Shown: positions 1 to 6,290 of the stretch, one piece after another
Position numbering within the stretch: the stretch's first letter is position 1
How the letters are laid out: every line of letters begins with the position of its first letter
Assembly (NCBI GenBank): GCA_050945695.1
Contig: JBMNTK010000095.1
Coordinates: 1-14,174, forward strand
Length of the DNA stretch: 14,174 nt
Direction: 5' to 3'
DNA from: Ch71 sp050945695
Lineage (GTDB): Bacteria; Chloroflexota; Anaerolineae; DRVO01
Translations under genes and position numbers: made by a program
Notes under the pieces: model-generated
Told to the model about the DNA's origin: nothing
What the model saw: the letters and a program-made list of their open reading frames with translations, nothing else
Databases searched by the model: none

Positions 1-1146
1 GGGGTACTTGTCGCGGACGTACTTGCCGCCCTCGACGATGGAGCCCACGCCGTTGAAGGTGCCTTCCTTCCAGGCCACGTCCTTGTTCTGGATGCCCGTC
101 TTGGCGCTTCTGTACTCATCACGGAACCGGCGGTTGTTAGCACCGACCATGATGCAGGCACCAGCGCGGGGCAGGGTGATGGCGATGGCGGACTTGTAGC
201 CGGGGAACATGGTGCCCAGGTAGGTAGGAGCGGCGTAGGCGCCCATGTTGCGCAGGTCCGCCCCGGCGGCCATGCACATCTTGATCCCGTCGCCGGTATT
301 GTAGGGGCTGCCCTGGGTGATGAAGGCGGGAAGGTGCAGGTAGTCCCGGATCATCTGCTGGTTCCACTCGTAACCACCGTTGGTGACGCAGACACCCCTT
401 CTGGCCTTGACGAAGATCTCCTTGCCGTCCTGCTCGGCTACGACACCAAGGATCTCCCGCGTCATCGGGACCTGGATGAGGCGCTTGACCGGCGTCTCAT
501 ACATGATGACGCAGTTGGTCTTTTCCTTGATGTAGTTGTCGAGGAAGTACCAATTCCTACCGGACCCCAGCTCGGGGTTTAGCCAGTAGAAGGACGGCTC
601 GGAAGCTACAGCGTCTGCCCCCGGGAAGTGAGGGAAGAAGGGAATCCAGCCGCCGACGCCGAAGGGCGGCGGGGCGCTCATCACTTCGGCTCCCAGGCCC
701 TCGAACCACTCGATGTTCTTGTACCCTTCTTCCAGGAAGAAGCGGATCCACTCTTCCGACTGGGGGAACCCTTCACCGGTGGTGGCGCGCTCGAGGTAGC
801 GGGCGTAGTCATCCCAGATGGCCGGCGAGGGAGCGACGAACCCCTGGCCGCACACGCGGCTGTTGCCGCCGCAGTTGTCCTCGTCGCACTTCTCCAGGAT
901 CATCACCTCAGCTCCGGCACGGTCGGCCTCGATGGCGGCCGCCTGGCCGGCGAAGCCCATGCCGCAGATCACTACGTCGGTCTCGTAGTCCCACTTCATG
1001 GGAGCCCAAGGAGTGGCGGCGGTGGCGCTCTGGGCCTGAGCCGCACTGCTCAGAGTGGTGGCTGCGGCGCCTACTGCCCCCAGTGCCGCACCCTTGGTGA
1101 ATTGCCGTCTCGATACTCTGCGAGAGAGCTCCTTGTCCTTTGCCAC
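1..1146 (-). CDS. Tat-exported FAD-dependent oxidoreductase, copy 1 (3' part outside window)
   Basis: The frame is open without a stop from a GTG at 1146 to the window edge, giving the first 382 residues; the remaining third lies outside. The GTG is preceded by AGGGGG at 5 nt, the same arrangement as in copy 2. The N-terminus carries a twin-arginine motif SRRQFTK (R13, R14), an Ala-rich hydrophobic stretch and an AQA cleavage site near residue 38, so the folded flavoprotein should be exported. The FAD Rossmann motif GMGFAG is at 62-67, with the ribose-binding Glu of ILEK at 85. It belongs to the FAD_binding_2 group (fumarate reductase flavoprotein/3-ketosteroid dehydrogenase-like); the substrate cannot be told. 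Compared with copy 2 it has Cys87 and Cys92 just after the FAD Glu and a different, two-residue longer loop at about 152-165. It is a full reading frame, not a pseudogene, as far as visible. Confidence 0.88.
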   Translation of the reverse strand, partial: MAKDKELSRRVSRRQFTKGAALGAVGAAATTLSSAAQAQSATAATPWAPMKWDYETDVVICGMGFAGQAAAIEADRAGAEVMILEKCDEDNCGGNSRVCGQGFVAPSPAIWDDYARYLERATTGEGFPQSEEWIRFFLEEGYKNIEWFEGLGAEVMSAPPPFGVGGWIPFFPHFPGADAVASEPSFYWLNPELGSGRNWYFLDNYIKEKTNCVIMYETPVKRLIQVPMTREILGVVAEQDGKEIFVKARRGVCVTNGGYEWNQQMIRDYLHLPAFITQGSPYNTGDGIKMCMAAGADLRNMGAYAAPTYLGTMFPGYKSAIAITLPRAGACIMVGANNRRFRDEYRSAKTGIQNKDVAWKEGTFNGVGSIVEGGKYVRDKYP

Positions 1147-1587
1147 GATATCCCCCTATGGCTGTACTGCTGTGTACTGCGCGATAGGAACTGGCTTCAC
1201 TGCCCGGTTCCAGTGGCCGTGCGGGTACTTCACTCGACGCGGGAGACTACCACCCCCTTTCTGAGGTCGCGCGCGAGCACGTCCCATGCGGCTTGGTTGC
1301 TTGCATGGTGGGTGAGGGCACTCACCGGGCCGTGCTCGCAAGCTATCGTTGGTGCGCTGCCGGACGGCGGTGAACTCCGCAATCCGGCAGCGGTGGTTCC
1401 CTATCTGGCTGTTGACCGGGACAGGAGCGGGCCGAAGCCCTGCAGGGCGGGTGATATCTTAGCAGTGCGGTGGTGATGGGGATGGCGGGGAGTGGGGCGT
1501 TGCCCGGTCTGGTTGGCTGGACGCGCGCCGTTTCCCCCTTTGCGTCCGTGGCCCACTGGCCGCCATCCGGTGGCTCTTGAGAAGTGC
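1147..1587 (-). promoter_or_regulatory. Long structured 5' leader of flavoprotein copy 1
   Basis: No gene is recognisable here. If transcription starts about 7 nt after the TACAAA box, the leader is roughly 440 nt. In RNA order it can form a UUCG-capped hairpin (1443-1427, GCAGGGC/GCCCGC with one bulge), an 8-bp stem (1357-1364 with 1383-1390) enclosing a 4-bp hairpin (1367-1370 with 1377-1380), and a three-way junction: a 9-bp closing stem (1273-1281 with 1331-1339) containing a 6-bp GGCA-loop hairpin (1311-1316 with 1321-1326) and a 6-bp hairpin (1284-1289 with 1303-1308). The last 120 nt (1147-1266) resemble the leader of copy 2. I do not recognise a known riboswitch class. Pairings were found by eye, without energy calculation. 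Confidence 0.45.
1152..1157 (-). promoter_or_regulatory. Ribosome binding site of flavoprotein copy 1
   Basis: AGGGGG lies 5 nt (ATATC) before the GTG at 1146. The paralogue has a G-run and ATAAC in the same place, which supports GTG as the true start in both. Confidence 0.6.
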
Positions 1588-1605
1588 AGCCCATTTGTAC
1601 TGCAC
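1584..1605. promoter_or_regulatory. Operator-like inverted repeat over the copy 1 -10 box
   Basis: GTGCAG (1584-1589) and CTGCAC (1600-1605) form a perfect 6-bp inverted repeat with a 10-bp spacer. It spans the -10 box and the expected transcription start. The copy 2 promoter has no such repeat, so this could allow separate repression of copy 1. No binding protein can be named. Confidence 0.35.
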
Positions 1606-1622
1606 ATCACAGAATCTGTCAA
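1594..1622 (-). promoter_or_regulatory. Sigma-70-type promoter of flavoprotein copy 1
   Basis: Read on the minus strand, TTGACA (1622-1617) and TACAAA (1599-1594) are separated by 17 bp. The same boxes, spacing and most of the spacer (GAT..TGTGA..TG) recur upstream of copy 2 at 3905-3877, which makes chance unlikely. Confidence 0.7.
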
Positions 1623-1710
1623 CCGCATTTTGTGATTATCATCGCTTGTTCGGGCGGAAGCTTGGCGCCAGCGGTGCAGAGGGGCCGCCATCCCCCCGGG
1701 CGTGGATGAG

Positions 1711-1739
1711 AAAGGGGAGCCCGGCGAACCGGACTCCCC
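1711..1739 (-). terminator. Terminator of flavoprotein copy 2
   Basis: A hairpin GGGGAG(C)CCGG-CGAA-CCGG(A)CTCCCC at 1714-1739 has 10 pairs and one mismatch. It lies 37 nt after the copy 2 stop. On the minus strand it is followed by TTTCTC, a short T tract, so it is a plausible but not ideal intrinsic terminator. Confidence 0.6.
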
Positions 1740-1776
1740 CAGAGGAACCTTCCTGCGCTATGGCGCTATGGAGCGG

Positions 1777-3480
1777 CTAGCCCCAGGGCTCCAGGTTGGC
1801 AGCGTTGGTACCGGCGATGCGGCCCATGGCGTAGCAGTCCGCACCGACGTTGGACATGCACTGGTAGAGGTGGTTCCAGAACCCACCGTTCTCGCCAGCG
1901 GCGTAGAGCCGAGGAATGGGGTTGCCCTCGACGTCTATCACGCGGCCCTGGAGGTCACGCACCATACCGCCCTGAGTGTTCAGGCAGCAAGGGAAGATCT
2001 CGACGGCGTAGAAGGGGCCTTCGGTGAAGGGTACCAGGAGCTCGGGCGGCCGGTCGTAGGAGGTGAAGTTGGGATCGCCGGTGTCGAACTCCAGGTCCTT
2101 GCCCGCGGCGCAGGACTCGTTCCAGCGCTCGACGGTGGCTTCGAGCTCGTCTGGGTCACGTCCGAGCTTCTCCGCCAGCTCGCGGATGGTGTCGGCCTTG
2201 ACCACCCAGCCCTTCTCGACTTCCACCTCGTTGTTCTCGCTGCACTCATAGCCCTCGATGTTGTGGGCCCAGCTCATGCGGCTACCGAAGAGCTTGCCGC
2301 TCAGGCGGGCTTCTTCATCGAAGATGAGGTGGATGGGCAGCGGGTACTTGTCGCGGACGTACTTGCCGCCCTCGACGATGGAGCCCACGCCGTTGAAGGT
2401 GCCTTCCTTCCAGGCCACGTCCTTGTTCTGGAGGCCCTGCTTGGCCTTCCGGTACTCATCACGGAACCGGCGGTTGTTGGCACCGACCATGATGCAGGCA
2501 CCAGCGCTGGGCAGATTGACCTGGATGGCCGACTGGTACTCGGGGAACATCGTGCCCAGGTAGGTAGGCGCGGCGTAGGTAGACATGTTGCGCAGGTCCG
2601 CGCCGGCAGCCATGCACATCTTGATGCCTTCGCCCGTGTTGAGGGGGCTACCCTTGGTCGTGAAGATCGGCAGATGCATGTAGTCCCGGATCATCTGCTG
2701 GTTGTACTCGTAGCCGCCGGTGCAGACGATGACGCCCTTTCTGGCCTTGACGAAGATCTCCTCACCGTTCTGCTCGGCTACGACACCAAGGATCTCCCGC
2801 GTCATCGGGACCTGGATGAGGCGCTTGACCGGCGTCTCATACATGATGACGCAGTTGGTCTTCTCCTTGATGTAGCTGTCGAGGAAGTACCAGTTCTGCC
2901 CAGGTCCCTTCGAAGGATCCAGGCTATAGTAGGTCGGCTCGGTGCCGAGGGCTTCTGCCCCGGGGAAGTGAGGGAAGAAGGGAATCCAGCTTCCCGGCTC
3001 CCGGCTGTCGGGGAAGATCTCTGCGCCCAGGCTCTCGAACCACGCGAGGTTGTTGTAGCCCTCTTCCAGGAAGAAGCGGATCCACTCTTCCGACTGGGGG
3101 AACCCTTCGCCGGTGGTGGCACGCTCTAGGTAGCGAGTGTAGTCCTCCCAGATGGCCGGGGAGGGAGCGACGAAGCCCTGGCCGCACACGCGGCTGTTGC
3201 CGCCAGCGGTGCTCTCGTCACCCTTCTCGAGGATGATGACTTCTGCCCCGGCGCGGTCGGCCTCGATGGCGGCCGCCTGGCCGGCGAAGCCCATGCCGCA
3301 GACCACCACATCGGTCTCATAGTCCCACTTCATGGGAGCCCAAGGGGTGGCGGCTGCTACGGTCTGAGCCTGGGCGGAGCTGCTGATAGCGGTAGCGGCA
3401 GCGCCTACCGCACCCAGTGCCGCACCCTTGGTGAACTGCCGTCTGGATACCTTGCGGGAAACCTCGTTCTGCTTAGCCAC
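1777..3480 (-). CDS. Tat-exported FAD-dependent oxidoreductase, copy 2 (complete)
   Basis: This 567-residue flavoprotein is the tandem paralogue of the gene at 1-1146. The start chosen is GTG at 3480: it has a G-run at 5 nt and matches the start of copy 1, while an extra upstream extension to 3522 would place the ribosome binding site inside the coding region. The Tat motif SRRQFTK (R13, R14) is followed by a hydrophobic segment and an AQA site at 36-38. GMGFAG (62-67) and Glu85 bind the ADP part of FAD. The C-terminal FAD segment RLYAAGENGG starts at 524, followed by a GRIAGTNAA helix. The family is FAD_binding_2, like 3-ketosteroid dehydrogenases and fumarate reductase flavoprotein. No FMN-binding, haem or Fe-S domain is fused and no electron partner is encoded next to it. 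Both long identical DNA blocks and divergent blocks are shared with copy 1. The substrate is unknown. Confidence 0.9.
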   Translation of the reverse strand: MAKQNEVSRKVSRRQFTKGAALGAVGAAATAISSSAQAQTVAAATPWAPMKWDYETDVVVCGMGFAGQAAAIEADRAGAEVIILEKGDESTAGGNSRVCGQGFVAPSPAIWEDYTRYLERATTGEGFPQSEEWIRFFLEEGYNNLAWFESLGAEIFPDSREPGSWIPFFPHFPGAEALGTEPTYYSLDPSKGPGQNWYFLDSYIKEKTNCVIMYETPVKRLIQVPMTREILGVVAEQNGEEIFVKARKGVIVCTGGYEYNQQMIRDYMHLPIFTTKGSPLNTGEGIKMCMAAGADLRNMSTYAAPTYLGTMFPEYQSAIQVNLPSAGACIMVGANNRRFRDEYRKAKQGLQNKDVAWKEGTFNGVGSIVEGGKYVRDKYPLPIHLIFDEEARLSGKLFGSRMSWAHNIEGYECSENNEVEVEKGWVVKADTIRELAEKLGRDPDELEATVERWNESCAAGKDLEFDTGDPNFTSYDRPPELLVPFTEGPFYAVEIFPCCLNTQGGMVRDLQGRVIDVEGNPIPRLYAAGENGGFWNHLYQCMSNVGADCYAMGRIAGTNAANLEPWG

Positions 3481-3870
3481 GTTATCCCCCCCGTGGTTAG
3501 TACTGGTGTGTACGTCACGCAAAGGATCACTTCACCGCAGTGCTGCTTGTGACGGCCCCCACTTCCGGCCGCGGAGATGTGGCATCACCTCCTCTCTGAG
3601 GGCTCACCCCCGCAAGTATCGCGGAACGGGCCAGGGCTTCCGACCCAGCACAAACCGAGGGGGCTTCGTTGGCCCCTCGGTGGGTGTCTGCCTGTGGGTG
3701 ATGATGTCACCGGCAGGCGACAGCCATCCCCGCCTTTCCGGCGGGCCAGGCATTGGTTGCCCGGGGTGCGGTTGTGTTGTGGTGTGGTCAGCCCCGGCCG
3801 TGTGAGCAGGAACGCAGACCGGACGAGCCGTCCGCCGCTGGCCTCCCGCTGCTAGGATGAGCTTCAGTTC
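3481..3870 (-). promoter_or_regulatory. Long structured 5' leader of flavoprotein copy 2
   Basis: About 390 nt separate the predicted transcription start from the GTG, and no protein gene is recognisable. In RNA order the leader can form CGGACG-GCT-CGTCCG (3834-3820), CCCGCC-loop-GGCGGG (3745-3729), a hairpin with two 5-bp stems around a small internal loop (3718-3690), and an 8-bp GC-rich hairpin (3680-3655) followed by TTTGTG, which is attenuator-like. Near the 3' end, AGGAGGTGATG (3593-3583) is a perfect match to the anti-Shine-Dalgarno and would open a 17-codon frame beginning MPHLRGRK; its 2-nt spacing is too tight for a normal start. The last 122 nt (3481-3602) resemble the copy 1 leader. 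No known riboswitch class is recognised. Confidence 0.45.
3486..3492 (-). promoter_or_regulatory. Ribosome binding site deciding the start of flavoprotein copy 2
   Basis: A run of seven G lies 5 nt (ATAAC) before the GTG at 3480. Copy 1 keeps the same layout, so the start at 3480 is preferred over an in-frame start at 3522. Confidence 0.6.
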
Positions 3871-3876
3871 GGCTAG

Positions 3877-3905
3877 TTTGTAACACAGGTCACAAGATCT
3901 GTCAA
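3877..3905 (-). promoter_or_regulatory. Sigma-70-type promoter of flavoprotein copy 2
   Basis: On the minus strand TTGACA (3905-3900) and TACAAA (3882-3877) are 17 bp apart. The spacer keeps GAT..TGTGA..TG as in the copy 1 promoter. A small palindrome CCCC-AAAT-GGGG (3908-3919) lies directly upstream of the -35 box and could be an activator site, which is a guess. Confidence 0.7.
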
Positions 3906-3948
3906 CCCCCCAAATGGGGCTACGACCATGCGGAGATGGGGGAAAATG

Positions 3949-3977
3949 AAAAAACCCCCCAGAGGGCTTCTGGGGGG
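3949..3977 (-). terminator. Intrinsic terminator of greA-lysS
   Basis: A 9-bp perfect stem CCCCCCAGA/TCTGGGGGG (3955-3963 with 3969-3977) with a 5-nt loop begins 17 nt after the lysS stop. On the minus strand it is followed by six T (3954-3949), then CATTTT. This is a textbook Rho-independent terminator. Confidence 0.92.
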
Positions 3978-3994
3978 TGTGGGTGTTTGGCCGT

Positions 3995-5503
3995 CTAGCC
4001 TAAGCTGCGCATGTGAGGGAAGAGCAGCACCTCGCGGATGGAAGCCTGGTCAGTGAGCAGCATGACCAGGCGGTCAATGCCCATCCCGAATCCTCCCGTG
4101 GGAGGCATGCCGTAACTGAGGGCCAGGAGGAAGTCCTCGTCCATCTGATGGGCCTCCTCGTCGCCGGCCTCGAAGGCTCGCCCCTGGGCGCGGAATCGCT
4201 CCAGCTGCTCGAGGGGGTCGTTCAGCTCGGTGAAGGCGTTGCAGATCTCGATGCCGGCCACGAAGCCCTCGAACCGCTCCACCCAGCCCTGGCAGCCCGG
4301 GATGCGCTTGGCCAGCGGCGAGATCTCCACCGGGTAGTCCATCAGGAAGGTGGGCTCCATTATCCGGGGCTCGACGTAGCTGGAGATGAGGTAATCCACC
4401 AACTTGCCGAAGGTCGGCTTGGGCTCAGGCCGGCCCCCGATGTCGAGGATGGCCCGGTACAGGCTCTCGATGGTCTGGTAGTCCTCGATGTTGATGCCCG
4501 TCTCCTCGCGGATGGCCTCCCGCAGGTCGCGGCGCTTCCACGGAGGGGCCAGGTCTACCTCAAGGCCCTGGTAGGTGATGCGGGTCGTGCCCAGGACGCT
4601 ATCAGCCACGTAGGCGATCATCTCCTCCGTGCGCCGCATGACGTCCTGGTAGTCGGCGTAGGCCTCGTAGAACTCAAGCTGGGTGAACTCGGGGTTGTGC
4701 TTGTACGAGACGCCCTCGTTACGGAAGTCACGCCCGATCTCATAGACGCGCTCGTAACCGCCCACGATGAGGCGCTTGAGGTAAAGCTCGAACGAGATGC
4801 GCAGGTACAGGTCCTGGTCCAGCTCGTTGTGGTGGGTGATAAATGGCCGGGCAGCGGCGCCCCCATAGATGGGCTGCAGGATGGGCGTCTCCACCTCCAG
4901 GAAACCATCACCATCGAGGTACCTTCGGATGGCAGCGACGGCAGCCGCTCGGACACGGAAGATCCGCCGCACCTCGTCGTTAACCATCAGGTCAACGTAG
5001 CGCCGGCGGTGGCGGGCCTCCACGTCGGTAAGCCCATGCCACTTGTCGGGCAGGGGGTGGAGGCTCTTGGCTGCCAGTTGGGCTTCCTCCACACTCACGG
5101 TCGGTTCGCCTGTGCGCGTCCGGAACATCTCGCCCTGGACGGCCACGAAGTCCCCGATATCGGTGGCCTGGCGGAAGGCGTCGTACTTCTCCTGGCCGAG
5201 GACATTGCGCCTCAGGTAGATCTGAAGCCGACCGGCACCGTCGGCCAGGTGAGCGAAGGTGGCGCCACCCATGACCCGCTCGGTCATCAGGCGGCCGACC
5301 ACTGCTACCCGCGGTGCAGGCCGGGACTGATCCCTCTCCCACTCCTCGAGGGCCTGAATCGCCTCCAGTGAGGTATGGGTGCGGGGCACTCGGGCCGGGT
5401 AGGGATCGGTGCATTCCTCGCGCAGCCGCTCCAGCTTGGCAAGACGCTGCTCGTCGGGGACGAAGAGGCGAGGCTGTCGGTCGGTGTTAGTGCTGTCCTC
5501 CAT
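3995..5503 (-). CDS. lysS: Lysyl-tRNA synthetase, class II
   Basis: This 502-residue cytosolic enzyme charges tRNA-Lys with lysine using ATP. An N-terminal OB-fold anticodon-binding domain covers about 65-150, including RVMGGATFAHLAD. The class II catalytic domain follows: GGAAARPFITHHNELD (214-229), motif 2 with YEIGRDFRNEG (255-264) and HNPEFTQLEFYEAYADY (269-285), the SPLAKR segment (395-400), ELND (426-429) and motif 3 GGFGMGIDRL (470-479). Length and motif order are normal for bacterial LysS. In the OB-fold, the usual MGKA reads MGGA, a small departure. The ATG at 5503 has GGAG upstream. The gene starts 15 nt after the greA stop, so the two are co-transcribed, a gene pair known from other bacteria, and the operon ends at the hairpin at 3949-3977. 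Confidence 0.97.
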   Translation of the reverse strand: MEDSTNTDRQPRLFVPDEQRLAKLERLREECTDPYPARVPRTHTSLEAIQALEEWERDQSRPAPRVAVVGRLMTERVMGGATFAHLADGAGRLQIYLRRNVLGQEKYDAFRQATDIGDFVAVQGEMFRTRTGEPTVSVEEAQLAAKSLHPLPDKWHGLTDVEARHRRRYVDLMVNDEVRRIFRVRAAAVAAIRRYLDGDGFLEVETPILQPIYGGAAARPFITHHNELDQDLYLRISFELYLKRLIVGGYERVYEIGRDFRNEGVSYKHNPEFTQLEFYEAYADYQDVMRRTEEMIAYVADSVLGTTRITYQGLEVDLAPPWKRRDLREAIREETGINIEDYQTIESLYRAILDIGGRPEPKPTFGKLVDYLISSYVEPRIMEPTFLMDYPVEISPLAKRIPGCQGWVERFEGFVAGIEICNAFTELNDPLEQLERFRAQGRAFEAGDEEAHQMDEDFLLALSYGMPPTGGFGMGIDRLVMLLTDQASIREVLLFPHMRSLG

Positions 5504-5518
5504 CGAGCGATCTCCGGT

Positions 5519-5992
5519 CTAGGCGATGGTGAGGATGGTGACCGTGACGGTTCCTCCTGGCGTCTCGAAGGAAGCCTTTTCGCCCACTCTCTTGCCCAGC
5601 AAGGCCTGGCCCAGCGGGCATTCATTAGAGATGCGGCCGTCAGTCGGGTCGGCCTCGGCGGAACCAACTATGCGGTAGGTCTCGGGCGGGTAGCCGTCCT
5701 CACAGACGGTGACGGTGCAGCCAACGGTCACGCGGTCACGTGCGGTCTCGCCGTCGCCATCAATGATCACAGCACGCTTGAGCAGGTCTTCCAGGTGAGC
5801 TATGCGTCCCTCGACCAGCCCCTGCTCGTGCTTGGCATCCTCATAGCCGGCGTTCTCGGACACGTCGCCTTCGCGCTTTGCCTCTTTGATGCGCTCGGCG
5901 ATCTCTACCCGCCGCACGGTGCGCAAGTAGTGCAGTTCCTCCTCTAGGCGCTTCCTGCCATCGTCAGTGAGATATTCCACCCTTTCGTCCAT
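5519..5992 (-). CDS. greA: Transcription elongation factor GreA
   Basis: This 157-residue protein should enter the RNA polymerase secondary channel and stimulate cleavage of backtracked transcripts. The N-terminal coiled coil (about 8-75) carries the signature GDVSENAGYEDAKHEQ with the acidic tip residues D43 and E46. The C-terminal FKBP-like domain contains RISNECPLGQALLGKRVG, near the usual SP.G.ALLGK motif. Length matches the family (about 158). The ATG at 5992 is preceded by AAGGAG at 10 nt. lysS follows after 15 nt in the same operon. The promoter at 6146-6174 and the attenuator-like hairpin at 6059-6097 suggest control at the leader level. Confidence 0.96.
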   Translation of the reverse strand: MDERVEYLTDDGRKRLEEELHYLRTVRRVEIAERIKEAKREGDVSENAGYEDAKHEQGLVEGRIAHLEDLLKRAVIIDGDGETARDRVTVGCTVTVCEDGYPPETYRIVGSAEADPTDGRISNECPLGQALLGKRVGEKASFETPGGTVTVTILTIA

Positions 5993-6058
5993 ACCAACCT
6001 AACTCCTTGCCCCGGATGACCTCGACGGGGACCACGTTGTCACTCGTGCCGAGGGGGC

Positions 6059-6097
6059 AATAGAAAAGAAGCGCCGCAGCCCAAATCGGCTGCGCGC
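6059..6097 (-). terminator. Attenuator-like terminator in the greA leader
   Basis: GCGC and GCAGCC (6071-6081, with C6075 bulged) pair with GGCTGC and GCGC (6088-6097), giving a 10-bp stem. On the minus strand the stem runs directly into TTCTTTTCTATT (6070-6059). It sits downstream of the greA promoter and upstream of the greA start, so it would stop part of greA-lysS transcription. It could instead be a backup terminator for the HtrA transcript, but a dedicated hairpin for that lies at 6254-6285. Confidence 0.6.
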
Positions 6098-6145
6098 TCC
6101 CCGTTCGGACACAATCGTACGCCCGGCTATCCTGCGGTCCAGACC

Positions 6146-6174
6146 ATTATAGCCCCGATACCCAGGGAAGGCAA
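6146..6174 (-). promoter_or_regulatory. Sigma-70-type promoter of greA-lysS
   Basis: On the minus strand TTGCCT (6174-6169) and a perfect TATAAT (6151-6146) are 17 bp apart. Transcription should start near 6139, giving a leader of about 147 nt before greA. The 298-bp gap between the HtrA gene and greA thus holds a terminator, this promoter and the leader hairpin. Confidence 0.78.
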
Positions 6175-6253
6175 GGGTCAGCAGGCGATACTTGGCAAGT
6201 GCTCGTACATCCGCTGGGTACAGGGGATCAGCGCACTGCTATGTGTGACCCCG

Positions 6254-6285
6254 GCCGCCCGGACAGGGTCGGCTGTCCGGGCGGC
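6254..6285 (-). terminator. Hairpin ending the M50-HtrA operon
   Basis: A perfect 13-bp stem GCCGCCCGGACAG/CTGTCCGGGCGGC with a 6-nt loop starts 5 nt after the HtrA stop codon. There is no T tract on either side, so it may be a non-canonical terminator, a pause site or a 3' end protection element. Confidence 0.6.
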
Positions 6286-6290
6286 GTTCG

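Noticed and set aside
1..1146. Possible pseudogene or frameshifted flavoprotein copy
   Set aside because: Translating the minus strand from GTG 1146 gives one uninterrupted frame to the window edge; it only looks incomplete because the stop lies outside.
1156..1341. Small minus-strand frame (61 codons) in the copy 1 leader
   Set aside because: Arg/Pro-rich composition, no ribosome binding site and no counterpart in the copy 2 leader; the region is better explained as structured RNA.
628..1476. Plus-strand open frame of 282 codons
   Set aside because: It runs antisense to flavoprotein copy 1 and into its leader, lacks a convincing ribosome site and shows no family motif.
1702..3129. Long plus-strand open frame of 475 codons
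   Set aside because: It is antisense to flavoprotein copy 2, with Val/Ala/Asp-rich sequence and no recognisable domain; typical shadow of a high-GC gene.
3583..3594. Plus-strand ATCACCTCCTCT resembling the 3' end of 16S rRNA
   Set aside because: No other 16S sequence is present around it; on the minus strand it is simply a perfect Shine-Dalgarno-like motif.
4013..5371. Plus-strand open frame of 452 codons
   Set aside because: It is antisense to lysS, whose motifs are unmistakable; the plus-strand product has no domain signature.
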